Source: Streptomyces bathyalis
GTDB taxonomy: Bacteria; Actinomycetota; Actinomycetes; Streptomycetales; Streptomycetaceae
Assembly (NCBI RefSeq): GCF_015910445.1
Contig: NZ_CP048882.1
Coordinates: forward strand, 1,612,001-1,676,000
DNA: 64,000 nt
Direction: 5' to 3'
Position numbers and translations under genes: made by a program. This document shows, one piece after another, positions 42,420-51,900 of this stretch; the first letter of the stretch is position 1; every line of letters begins with the position of its first letter. Below the pieces are notes generated by a model. The model saw only the letters and a program-made list of their open reading frames with translations. It was not told the DNA's origin and ran no database searches.

Positions 42420-44573
42420 TCAACCGTCCTTCGGGACCTTCCACATTCGGATCTTGCCGTCGCCCGCCGCCGTGGCGACGAGCCGGCCTCCTGGGCTGAA
42501 GGCCACCTTCTGGTCGCCGTCCTCGAACCCCGTCAGAACGGCGAGCGGTGTGCCGTCCTCCTGATCCCACAGCCGCACGTCACTGAAGTGAGCGGTGGCG
42601 AGCGTCTTGCCGTCAGGGCTGGATTCCACGTCGTCGGAGGAAGAGATGAATCCTCCATCGACGAGAGGGTCCTTCTCGCGGCCGCTACCCGCATCCCACT
42701 GCCTCACCTTGTCCTCGGTACCGACGGTGAACAGGGTCTGGCCGTCCTGGCTGAACGCCACACGCGTGATGCTCTCGGGGTGGTGGAAGGAGGCGCCGGC
42801 CTTGTGGTCGGCCACGTTCCACAGTCGCCCCGTGCGAACCGTACGGCCGTCGGGTTCGTAGCCTGCGGAGGCCACCCTCCGGCCGTCCGGGCTGAAGGCG
42901 ACGTCCCACACCGGCTGGCCGTGGTCGAGGGTTGCGAGGTCACGGTCCTCGCGGCTGCGGGCGTCCCACAGCCGTACCTTGCCGTCCTCGCCGCCGGTGG
43001 CGACGACCTTGCCGTTCGGGCTGAACGCCACATCCCTGACCGGATCCGAGGTACTCACCGTGAAGGTCGCGATCTGCCGGCGCGCGGCGAGGTCCCACAG
43101 TCCCATCGTGCGGTCAGCGGCCACCGCGGCGAGCCTCTTGCCGTCGGGACTGAACGCGAGACAGGAGATCCCCAGCGCTTGCTCCTCGCCGCGTTCGTTG
43201 CGCTGGTTGAGGGTGGCGCGCTGCTTTCGCCCCGCCACATCCCACAGCCGGACCTTGCCCGCCTGGACACCGGCGGCGAGAGTCTTGCCGTCGGGGCTGA
43301 ACGCCACTTCGTCAACCGCGTCGGAACTGGTCAGCGTTGTCGTGGGCTTGAGCCGGGGAGCGGAGCCCTCGCCCCCGCCATGACTGGGAACGAAGAATGC
43401 GATCAAGGCCGTGACGAGCAGAACGCTGCCGATCACGATCCAGCTGACCCGTCCACCTGCCCAACCCTGCACGGGCGCATAGGGGTTCGGGGAGAACTGA
43501 TCCGGTGCATGAGGAGCCGGCTGGGAGGAGCCCGGTTGCTGACGCGGCGTCCCCTGGGCCGGGTCCTGCCTCGCCGGAGGCGGCGCGGGAGCCCCGACGA
43601 CATCCGGTGAGCCAGGCGCGCCGGGGACCGCCGGGTGAGCGGGCTGAGTCGGAGCCGAGTGGACGTCGACCACCGTGCGTTCCGGTGTGGGTGTTGTGCG
43701 GCAGTGGTGGATGACGTCGGTGGGGGTGGGGCGCTGGTGTGGGTCTTTGTGCAGGCATCGGGCGGCGATGGTGCGGAGGGGTTCGGGGCAGTCGTGCAGG
43801 TCGGGGTCCTGTTCGAGGATGCGGTAGGTGACGCTGTGGGCGCTGCCGCCGCCGAAGGCCAGCCGTCCGGTGACGGCGAAGTGCGCGATCAGCCCGAGGG
43901 CGAAGATGTCGACCGCCCCGGTCAGCTCCTGGCCCTTGATGTACTCGGGCGCCATATAGGCCGGTGTTCCCGCACGCATCCCCGTACCGGTCACCGAGGT
44001 GACGTCCGCGGCGCGTGCGATACCGAAGTCGATGACCTTGGGACCCTCCCCGGTCAGCAGGATGTTGGAGGGCTTCAGATCCCGGTGGATCACCCCGGCG
44101 GCGTGGATGGACTGCAGCGCCTCGGCGACCCTGGCGATCAGACCCAGCGCCGCATCCACCTGCAGCGGCCCCTCCTCCTCCACCGCGTCCTGCAACGAGG
44201 GCCCCGGCACGTAGGCCGTGGCCAGCCACGGCTCCTCCGCCCGCAGGTCCGCATCGACCACGGGCACCGTGTAGAGCCCCTGCACCCTGCGGGCCGCGGC
44301 CACCTCCAACTCGAAGCGCCGACGGAAGGCCCGGTCACCCGCGAACTCGCGGTGCACCAGCTTCACCGCCACCTCGCTGCCCGCCGGGGTTCGTCCCAGA
44401 TACACCCGGCCCATCCCACCGGCACCCAGGACCGCCTCCAGCCGGTACGGACCCACCTCGGCCGGATCACCCGACCCCAGCGGCCGCGCAGCAGGCGCAG
44501 CCGTCGGCCACCCCGGCCCCACACCGCCCCCGGCAGGAGGATGTGCCGGACCACCACGGCCCACCTCAGACAT
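42420..44573 (-). CDS. Ser/Thr protein kinase with C-terminal WD40 beta-propeller
   Basis: 717 aa from the ATG at 44573, with GGGGGAG upstream. The kinase domain (about 44-295) shows the glycine loop LGAGGMGRVYLGR, VAIK-type lysine (K71), HRDLKPSN (163-170), DFG at 182-184 and APE at 208-210. A Pro/Gln-rich linker (about 300-375) leads to one transmembrane helix (VSWIVIGSVLLVTALIAFFV, 377-396). The extracytoplasmic part has seven WD40-type repeats, each with AFSPDGK-type and LWD motifs, that should form a full propeller. This is a membrane-spanning Hanks-type receptor kinase whose sensor faces outward. No substrate gene is identifiable. It is followed upstream by the KAP NTPase gene on the same strand. 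Confidence 0.93.
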   Translation of the reverse strand: MSEVGRGGPAHPPAGGGVGPGWPTAAPAARPLGSGDPAEVGPYRLEAVLGAGGMGRVYLGRTPAGSEVAVKLVHREFAGDRAFRRRFELEVAAARRVQGLYTVPVVDADLRAEEPWLATAYVPGPSLQDAVEEEGPLQVDAALGLIARVAEALQSIHAAGVIHRDLKPSNILLTGEGPKVIDFGIARAADVTSVTGTGMRAGTPAYMAPEYIKGQELTGAVDIFALGLIAHFAVTGRLAFGGGSAHSVTYRILEQDPDLHDCPEPLRTIAARCLHKDPHQRPTPTDVIHHCRTTPTPERTVVDVHSAPTQPAHPAVPGAPGSPDVVGAPAPPPARQDPAQGTPRQQPGSSQPAPHAPDQFSPNPYAPVQGWAGGRVSWIVIGSVLLVTALIAFFVPSHGGGEGSAPRLKPTTTLTSSDAVDEVAFSPDGKTLAAGVQAGKVRLWDVAGRKQRATLNQRNERGEEQALGISCLAFSPDGKRLAAVAADRTMGLWDLAARRQIATFTVSTSDPVRDVAFSPNGKVVATGGEDGKVRLWDARSREDRDLATLDHGQPVWDVAFSPDGRRVASAGYEPDGRTVRTGRLWNVADHKAGASFHHPESITRVAFSQDGQTLFTVGTEDKVRQWDAGSGREKDPLVDGGFISSSDDVESSPDGKTLATAHFSDVRLWDQEDGTPLAVLTGFEDGDQKVAFSPGGRLVATAAGDGKIRMWKVPKDG

Positions 44574-44832
44574 GCCTACGTCTCCCCCCGCGCAACCACG
44601 CTCCACACCCCACCGCCCACCGCCCGACCCGATGCCCACCAGGGCCTCCGCCCACGGCCACCGGATCCAGGACCCCGCAAACGGCTCCGAGCGAGCCACA
44701 CAGTAAACGAACCCGGCGCCGCCTGAACAGATCTCCAAGGAGGCCCGAGGACGGCGGAACCGTTGACTCCGCCCCTTCTTTGACGGGGACAACTCGACCT
44801 GCCGCACCACCGCATGTTGACGCGGACCGTCG

Positions 44833-44853
44833 TGACGAAGGGGTTCGCCCCCT
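44833..44853. terminator. Terminator of the KAP NTPase gene
   Basis: A GGGG-TTCG-CCCC hairpin with flanking bases forming a longer stem lies 35 bases downstream of the KAP stop codon. Only moderately strong. Confidence 0.45.
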
Positions 44854-44887
44854 CTGAAGGGACTCTGCCCCTACCAGGGCCGACGGG

Positions 44888-46882
44888 TCATGCGGACGAG
44901 TCGCCGGGCGCGACCGCGGAGCTCGCTGAACTCCCCCGCGAGCGGCGCTCCTGCGCGGCCCTGGCGACAAGTTGCTGCAACTTGTCCGGACCCGCCGTGA
45001 TCTCCGCCTCCAACTGCTGGGCCCTTGCCTCGCGCGCGGGCGTGACGCGTCCGGTGAAGAAGATCACCGGCCCCGTGTAGAAGCCTCCGTGCCGAAGACC
45101 TTCGACATCCTTGAACCCGGCCTCGCGGTCCGTGCCGCGAGTGATGTCGGAGATCAGCAGATCGTGGTCCCCGGCTGCCAGATGGCGCTCCGCCTCCGTC
45201 CGGTCCTCGACGACCTCGACATACGCTCCGGCCCGCCGCATCGCGCTGACGTCCAGCTCCACGCTGGCCGGGTTGTCGTCGATCCACAGGATGCTCATGT
45301 CCGCGAGCGGTTGCGGGACACGTGCCCCGGGGAGGTCCGCGAGAGGCGGGGCGCCGTACTGGGGCGCCTGGTACTGCGGCAGTTGGTACTGCGGCGGAGG
45401 CTGGTACTGGTACTGCTGCGACGGGACCCCCACGGTCTGTTCGGCGGTGGAGGGCAACGGCTGCTGCCGGAGCTGCTGGATCACTTGCTCATACGCCTGC
45501 GGCTGCTCCAAGTCCTCGATCTGCGAGGGGCGTTGGCGGATCCGCTGGATCAGCTCCTCGTACCGGGGCTGCCGCTCCAAGTCGTCGACGAGTGAGGTGA
45601 ATCCGCTGTCTGTGACCAAGTCCGGGAATTCCCGCGGCAGTTCCTGCTCGAGTTCCTCCAGGTTCTCCTTCCAGGAGTCCATGTCGGCCAGCGAAGGCTG
45701 CCGAACCAGATGCTGCGCGAAGAAGCCCGCCACTTCCTCGTCGCTTGCCATCCCGTCCTCGACCTGCCGGGGCCGCAGCCGAAGCCGCAACCGGACCTTG
45801 CGGTACATCTGGAACTCGGTGAGCACGTCACCGTAGTCGCCGCCCGCGTCGCTGCTGCTGACCAGCATCCTGTAGAAGTCGGGGTAGAAGTGCTGGAGCA
45901 CCAGGGTGCTGATCACGCTGCGCGCGTCCTCGCGGACGAAGTCCTGCCACAGCGGGTTGAGTCCGACCTCCAGCACGAAACCGTTGATCAGCTTCTTGAT
46001 CCGCCGCGGATTGCGCCCGGAGCGCTCGGCGATCAGGGAGATCAGATCGGCGTTCAGCACCACTTGAATGCCGGACTGCTTCGCGCAGCGGTCGATGAAC
46101 TTCTCGATTCCGGTGCCGTCCGGCACGGGAATCCGGTAGGTCGTCTGGAAGATCTTCTCCATGAACGCCGAGCCGGCGGGTGACAGATCACGCAGCAGTC
46201 CGTTGGACGCGAGTGCCGAGCGGTCGCAGCCGATGACGAACACGAGCCCGGGCACGTCCAGATAGACCTTCACGGCCTCGCACACCGCGAGAACCGTCTC
46301 CTCCGAGCAGCGGTCCAGGTCGTCGATGAAAACGACCAGCAGTTGCTCGGGCGCGAATTCGCCCGCCTCGACGCGCTCCTTCACCGCGTCCCTGATCGCG
46401 TCCCGCATCTCGTTGCGGGCCTGCGGGCTCACGGACAGTCCCTTCCACAGCTCGTTCACCAGAGGGCTCAGGCCGAACATCCCCGCGACCAGCAGGAACG
46501 AAGCGCGGATCAGCTTCAGGACGGTTCCGTGGTCGGAAACCCTCTGAACGGTACGGCGCAGGACGCGCTTGTCGAACCGCAGCAGGACGGACTTGATCAG
46601 GCCCTCGAGGATGTCCGCGCCGGTGGAGGTCCAGGCGTTGTACCAGACCGTTCGCACCCCGTGAGTCTGCGTCAACTCCAGGTCGACGAGACGCATCAGG
46701 CTGCTCTTGCCGGTGCCCCAGCCCGAGTCGACGGCCAGGGTGAGGGGCGTGGAGCTGCGGGAGTCGACCAGAAGCCTGGCCAGTTGTGCGGCGGGGCCGC
46801 GGGCACCCAGCAGATCTGCTTGCCCGTCGGTGACGGGTTCGTCGTTGATCAGTGAGAACTGCTGCGGGTCGATCCCGGCCAC
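44888..46882 (-). CDS. KAP-family P-loop NTPase fused to a receiver-like domain
   Basis: 664 aa from a GTG at 46880-46882, preceded by GGGGG. Residues 45-310 are a KAP NTPase: Walker A SGWGTGKSS (53-61), a hydrophobic segment (FLLVAGMFGLSPLVNELW, 129-146) as in KAP proteins, Walker B LLVVFIDDLDRC (181-192) and the NPRRIKKLIN motif (291-300). Residues 435-475 carry two QxxRQQP-type helical repeats. A Gln/Tyr/Pro-rich linker (485-525) leads to a receiver-like domain (530-640): acidic pair SILWIDDNP (D535-D536), putative phosphoacceptor D579 (LISDI), the Thr in VIFFTG (T610). The conserved receiver Lys is not evident (EITAGPDK). KAP NTPases include phage-exclusion and membrane proteins. This fusion I have not seen described. 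Confidence 0.85.
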   Translation of the reverse strand: MAGIDPQQFSLINDEPVTDGQADLLGARGPAAQLARLLVDSRSSTPLTLAVDSGWGTGKSSLMRLVDLELTQTHGVRTVWYNAWTSTGADILEGLIKSVLLRFDKRVLRRTVQRVSDHGTVLKLIRASFLLVAGMFGLSPLVNELWKGLSVSPQARNEMRDAIRDAVKERVEAGEFAPEQLLVVFIDDLDRCSEETVLAVCEAVKVYLDVPGLVFVIGCDRSALASNGLLRDLSPAGSAFMEKIFQTTYRIPVPDGTGIEKFIDRCAKQSGIQVVLNADLISLIAERSGRNPRRIKKLINGFVLEVGLNPLWQDFVREDARSVISTLVLQHFYPDFYRMLVSSSDAGGDYGDVLTEFQMYRKVRLRLRLRPRQVEDGMASDEEVAGFFAQHLVRQPSLADMDSWKENLEELEQELPREFPDLVTDSGFTSLVDDLERQPRYEELIQRIRQRPSQIEDLEQPQAYEQVIQQLRQQPLPSTAEQTVGVPSQQYQYQPPPQYQLPQYQAPQYGAPPLADLPGARVPQPLADMSILWIDDNPASVELDVSAMRRAGAYVEVVEDRTEAERHLAAGDHDLLISDITRGTDREAGFKDVEGLRHGGFYTGPVIFFTGRVTPAREARAQQLEAEITAGPDKLQQLVARAAQERRSRGSSASSAVAPGDSSA

Positions 46883-47086
46883 GGCGTGCCCCCGTTGTGT
46901 GCGCCAGCGAAACCGCCGCCATCGTAGTTGCAGGCAGCCAACTCCCGTACGTGCGGAGGGAGTCGAGCATTCCCGTCGCGTCGCCCCGACGGCGCCCGCT
47001 GCACGTGTGACCGATCAGGTCCCCTTCGTGGAGCAGCAGCCCTGCACCGGGCGCCCGCCCTGTCCGCACGACGGGATCGGCAGCGC

Positions 47087-47554
47087 TCAGATCCCTCCGG
47101 CTGCGCCGAAATCCAATTCGGCCCACACGGTCTTTCCCGAGGGGTCTCTCGGGACGACGCCCCAGCGGGTGGCGAGCGTGTCGACGAGCAGCAGGCCGCG
47201 CCCCGCCTCGGAGTCCTCGGGCGGCAATCGAGATGGGACGGGGTCGAACTCCTGCCCGGCGTCGGCGACTTCGACCCGGAGCGTGGCGGGAAGGAGAAGA
47301 CCCGGGCCGGTCAGCAGACGCAGACGGAAGCTGCGCCCGGGCACGCGCCCGTGGGTGGCGGCGTTCGCGGCCAGTTCGGCGACCAGCAGAGTGCCGGTCC
47401 GTGAGACCTCGTCGTCGTACGGCCAGCCCCACGCCGCCAGTTGCTCGGTTCCCATCAGACGGGCGAGGCGGGCTCCTCGGGGCGTCGAGCTGAACAGCTG
47501 CGCGAACTGGTGGACGGGCGCACTGATTTCGGTCGGGGCGATCTCGGTATTCAC
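47087..47554 (-). CDS. RsbW/SpoIIAB-like ATP-binding regulator (AbaA-type)
   Basis: 155 aa from the GTG at 47554 (VNTEIAPTEISAPVHQFA). The GHKL ATPase fold is recognisable: N-box ELAANAATHGR, the DAGQEF motif and GRGLLLVDTLATRWG. Anti-sigma factors such as RsbW use this fold to bind sigma factors, and in Streptomyces such stand-alone ATPases accompany WhiJ-like regulators and DUF397 proteins, as they do here in divergent orientation. The short length means no sensor domain. A role in developmental or antibiotic control (AbaA-like) is inferred from context. Confidence 0.85.
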   Translation of the reverse strand: MNTEIAPTEISAPVHQFAQLFSSTPRGARLARLMGTEQLAAWGWPYDDEVSRTGTLLVAELAANAATHGRVPGRSFRLRLLTGPGLLLPATLRVEVADAGQEFDPVPSRLPPEDSEAGRGLLLVDTLATRWGVVPRDPSGKTVWAELDFGAAGGI

Positions 47555-47709
47555 GTCACAGAGAGTGGCCGTCCGGACATGATCGGTCGAGGGGATCGGC
47601 CGGTACGAGGTGCCCCCGTACCGATGCGTCCGCGCGGCTGTACGCCGCGTCAGCAGTGACGGGGCCGCGGCGCCTCCGTTGAGTACGGGCACGAGGGGGG
47701 TGACGCTGC

Positions 47710-48552
47710 ATGAGCGAGGGCGAACACGTAGCGCAGCGGACGGAGACCGGGGACGCGGTGGATCCGCTGCTGAGGGCGATCGGCAGGCAGATCAAGTTCC
47801 TGCGGGAACGGGCGGGACTGACGCAGGCGGAACTCGGCGAACGCATCGGCTACGGCGTCGACTTGGTCTCGTCGGTCGAGCGGGGCCGCCGCGCACCGAA
47901 GCCGCAGTTCATCGACGGGGCGGAACGGGTTCTGGACGCGGGCGGGTTGCTGAGGGCCGTTCAGGACGACCTTGACCGAGCTCGATACCCGGCGAGATTC
48001 CGGGAGTTCGCCACGCTGGAAGCCGATGCAGTCGAGATCCACACGTACAGCAACCACGTGATCCCTGGCTTGCTGCAGACCGACGGCTACGCGCGAGCGA
48101 TCTACACGATGCGTCGGCCCGCACTCACCGAAGAGAAGATCGAGCAGCAGGTGGAGGCACGACTCTCCCGCCACGCTGCCCTGGACAGGCAACCGCCGCC
48201 GGTTCTCAGCTTCGTCATCGAGGAAGTGGTGCTGCGGCGGCCCCTGGGCGGGATGCCCGTGCTTCGTGAACAACTGAGACACCTTCTCAGGGTCGGGCAG
48301 CTGCGACACGTCGAAATTCAGGTCATGCCGACCCACCGCGAGGAGCATGCCGGTCTGGTCGGTGCGATGACTCTCCTGGAACCAGCAGATCAGCCAAGGG
48401 TTGCGTACACGGAAAGCCAGGGACGCAGCACGTGGTTCACAGAACACTGCGACGTACGGATCATCGATGCGCGATATGGGATTATCCGAGCGCAGGCTCT
48501 TACGCCTCGTGAATCTCTGGAGTTCATCGAGCAGTTGCTGGGAGAGAGATGA
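47710..48552 (+). CDS. XRE-family DNA-binding protein with DUF5753 (WhiJ-like)
   Basis: 280 aa from the ATG at 47710 with GAGGGGGG upstream. The N-terminal XRE helix-turn-helix contains IGRQIKFLRERAGLTQAELG and GYGVDLVSSVERGRRAPKPQ. The rest is DUF5753 (for example NHVIPGLLQTDGYARAI, then ELRHLLRVGQLRHVEIQVM), the C-terminal domain of WhiJ and many other Streptomyces regulators. WhiJ-like proteins pair with DUF397 proteins and with the RsbW-like ATPase encoded divergently, forming the three-gene AbaA/WhiJ-type system. The stop overlaps the next start by four bases, so the pair is cotranslated. Confidence 0.92.
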   Translation: MSEGEHVAQRTETGDAVDPLLRAIGRQIKFLRERAGLTQAELGERIGYGVDLVSSVERGRRAPKPQFIDGAERVLDAGGLLRAVQDDLDRARYPARFREFATLEADAVEIHTYSNHVIPGLLQTDGYARAIYTMRRPALTEEKIEQQVEARLSRHAALDRQPPPVLSFVIEEVVLRRPLGGMPVLREQLRHLLRVGQLRHVEIQVMPTHREEHAGLVGAMTLLEPADQPRVAYTESQGRSTWFTEHCDVRIIDARYGIIRAQALTPRESLEFIEQLLGER

Positions 48553-48809
48553 CCGACGAAGATGCCGTTCGCCGCCAGGGCGAGCTGATCTGGGTCAGAA
48601 GCAGCTACAGCGACAACGAAGGCGGCGAGTGCGTCGAAGTCGCCTGGCGCAAGAGCAGCTACAGCGACAGCGAGGGCGCCAACTGCGTCGAAGTCGCCGA
48701 CGCGACCTCCTCCGTGCACGTCCGGGACTCCAAGGACCCGCAGGGTCCCCAGCTCACCGTGCCGCGAAGCGGCTGGACGCAGTTCCTCCAATACGCCACC
48801 GCGGGCTGA
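48549..48809 (+). CDS. DUF397 small protein with duplicated DUF397 motif
   Basis: 86 aa from the ATG at 48549, overlapping the regulator stop. DUF397 proteins are small acidic partners of WhiJ-like regulators and have been suggested to act as antitoxin- or antisigma-like partners. The domain motif appears twice: WVRSSYSDNEGGECVEVA, then WRKSSYSDSEGANCVEVA. Normally one copy is present. The C-terminal VHVRDSKDPQGPQLTVPRS is the usual tail. The duplication is encoded by similar DNA at 48594-48644 and 48648-48699. Confidence 0.9.
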   Translation: MTDEDAVRRQGELIWVRSSYSDNEGGECVEVAWRKSSYSDSEGANCVEVADATSSVHVRDSKDPQGPQLTVPRSGWTQFLQYATAG

Positions 48810-48903
48810 AACACAACGCTGTCGCCGCGGCCAGCGGGATGGCAGGCTCCTCACCAGGTGGAACGTACGAGGACCAGAGGACCCGCAGATCGGAGCAGCC
48901 GCC

Positions 48904-51900
48904 ATGCACGACGACCGCCGCATCGTCGAGGACCGCCTTCGCCGTGTCCTGGCCGAACGCATCAAGCCAGCCGTATACAGCAGCCCCCTGCCTCTGACCG
49001 TCGAGCGCTGGGACGTCCCGGGTGAGCCCGTACCCGTGGCGGAAGGGCTCGCCGCCACGTACGGGCCATCGAAGGCCGGTGAGCGGTGGGGCCCGGCGTG
49101 GGGTACGACCTGGTTCAAGGTCACCGGGCGGGTGCCGGAGGAGTGGAAGGGCCGGACCGTCGAGGCGGTGCTGGATCTCGGCTTTCAGCGGAACATGCCG
49201 GGCTTCCAGTGCGAGGGCCTGATCTACCGGGCCGACGGTGAAGCCGTCAAAGCGCTCAACCCCCGCAACGACTGGGTGCGCATCGCGGATGCGGCCGCCG
49301 GCGGCGAAACCGTGGAGCTGTTCGTCGAGGCGGCGGCGAACCCCATCGTCAACACACCGCAGACGCCGACGTACCAGGGCGACAAGCTCACCTCCAGCGA
49401 CCGCCCGCTCTACCAGCTGCGGCGGATGGACCTCGCCGTCTTCGAGGCCGAGGTCTGGGAGCTCGTGCAGGACCTGGAGGTGGCCGGTTCGCTGATGCGG
49501 GAGCTGCCGCTGGAGGACGCGCGGCGATGGGAGCTGCTGCGTGCGATCGAGGATTCGCTGGACGCTCTCGGCGTTCATGACATCGTTGGCAACGCCTCCC
49601 GGGCACGCGCCGCGCTGAGCGGTGTGCTCTCCACTCCGGCACGTCCGTCGGCGCACCGGATCAGCGCCGTCGGGCACGCGCACATCGACTCGGCGTGGCT
49701 GTGGCCGCTGCGCGAGACCGTACGGAAGGTGGCCCGTACGGCGTCGAACATGGTCAACCTCATGGACGACCACCCCGACTTCGTCTTCGCCATGTCCTCG
49801 GCCCAGCAGCTGGAGTGGATCAAGAACTACCGGCCCGAGGTCTACGCGAAGGTGAAGAAGAAGGTGGCGGACGGCCAGTTCGTGCCGGTGGGCGGCATGT
49901 GGGTCGAGTCCGACACGAACATGGTCGGCGGCGAGGCCATGGCCCGGCAGTTCGTCTACGGGAAGCGCTTCTTCCTGGAGGAGTTCGGCGTCGAGACGCG
50001 GGAGGTGTGGCTGCCGGACTCCTTCGGCTACACGGCGGCGATGCCGCAGATCGTGAAGCTGGCGGGGGCGAAGTGGTTCCTGACGCAGAAGATCTCCTGG
50101 AGCGAGACGAACAAGTTCCCGCACCACACCTTCTGGTGGGAGGGAATCGACGGCACGCGTGTCTTCACGCACTTCCCGCCGGTGGACACCTACAACTCCG
50201 ACCTGGCCGGCGCCGAGATGGCGCACGCCGCCCGCAACTACCAGGAGAAGGGCGGCGGTTCGCGTTCGCTCGCACCCTTCGGCTGGGGTGACGGCGGCGG
50301 TGGATCGACGCGGGAGATGCTCGCGCGGGCGGAGCGGCTGAAGGACCTGGAGGGCTCGCCGCGGGTGACGGTCGAGAAGCCCTCGGCCTTCTTCTCCAAG
50401 GCGCATGAGGAGTACGGCACGAAGGCGCCCGTGTGGGCCGGGGAGCTGTATCTGGAGCTGCACCGCGGCACCTACACCTCGCAGGCGAAGACCAAGCAGG
50501 GGAACCGGCACAGTGAATCCCTGTTGCGCGAGGCCGAGTTGTGGGCCGCGACCGCGGCCGTGCGCACCGGGCACACCTATCCGTACGAGCAGCTGGACGA
50601 GCTGTGGAAGACGGTGCTTCTGCACCAGTTCCACGACATCCTGCCCGGCTCGTCGATCGCCTGGGTGCACCGTGAGGCGCGCGAGACGTACGCGCGTGTG
50701 CGTGCGGAGCTGGAGGAGATCATCGCGGCGGCGCAGTCCGCCCTGGCGGGCGAGGGCGACGTCCCGGTCACCTTCAACGCCGCACCGCACGCGCGCGACG
50801 GCGTGGCCGCCGGCGGGGCGGCTCCCGCCCGCGAGCGCACCGGCGGTACGCCCGTCACCGCGGAGGAACGGCCCGGCGGCGGCTGGGTGCTGGCCAACGG
50901 GCTGCTGCGTATCGAGGTCGACGGGCGGGGCCTGGTCGTCTCCGCGTACGACAAGGACGCCCGCCGCGAGAGCGTCGCGCCGGGTGAGGCGGCCAACCTC
51001 CTCCAGGTGCACCCGGATCTGCCCAACCACTGGGACGCCTGGGACGTCGACGCCTTCTACCGGCACAACGTCACGGACCTGACCGGCACGGACGAGCTGG
51101 AGCTGTCCGAGTCCGGCGAGGGCCGGGCCACCGTCCGCGTCGTGCGTTCCTTCGGCGCTTCGAGCGTGGTGCAGCGGCTGACGCTGCGCGCCGGTTCGAA
51201 GGTGCTCGACATCGACACCGAAGTGGACTGGCACGAGAGCGAGATGTTCCTCAAGGCCGCCTTCCCGCTGGATGTGAAGGCCGACCGCTCGGCGGCCGAG
51301 ACGCAGTTCGGGCACGTCTTCCGTCCGACACACACCAACACCTCATGGGAGGCGGCCAAGTTCGAGATCTGCGCGCACCGCTGGCTGCAGGTCGAGGAGC
51401 CGGGCTGGGGCGCGGCGCTGGTCAACGACTCGACGTACGGGCACGACGTCACCCGCACGGTCCGCGAGGACGGCGGCCAGACCACCACCGTGCGGCTGTC
51501 CCTGCTGCGCGCGCCCCGCTACCCGGACCCGGAGACCGACCAGGGATCGCACCGGCTGCGGTTCGCGCTCGCGCCGGGGGCGACCGTGGGCGATGCGGTA
51601 CGGGAGGGCCACTGGATCAATCTGCCGGAGCGCACGGTCCGGGGAGCCGGCGGCACCGTCGCCCCGCTGGTCGGTGTCGACAACGACCAGGTGGTCGTCG
51701 AGGCTCTCAAGCTGGCGGACGACCGCAGCGGCGATCTGGTGGTGCGCCTGTACGAGTCGCACGGCGGGCGCGCGCACGCGGTGCTCTCCACGGGGACGCC
51801 GGTCACCTCGGTGAGCGAGACGGACCTGCTGGAGCGTCCGCTGCCGGATGCCGCCACGCGCGAGCTGTCGGCGGACGGTTCCGTGGAGGTCACCCTGCGC

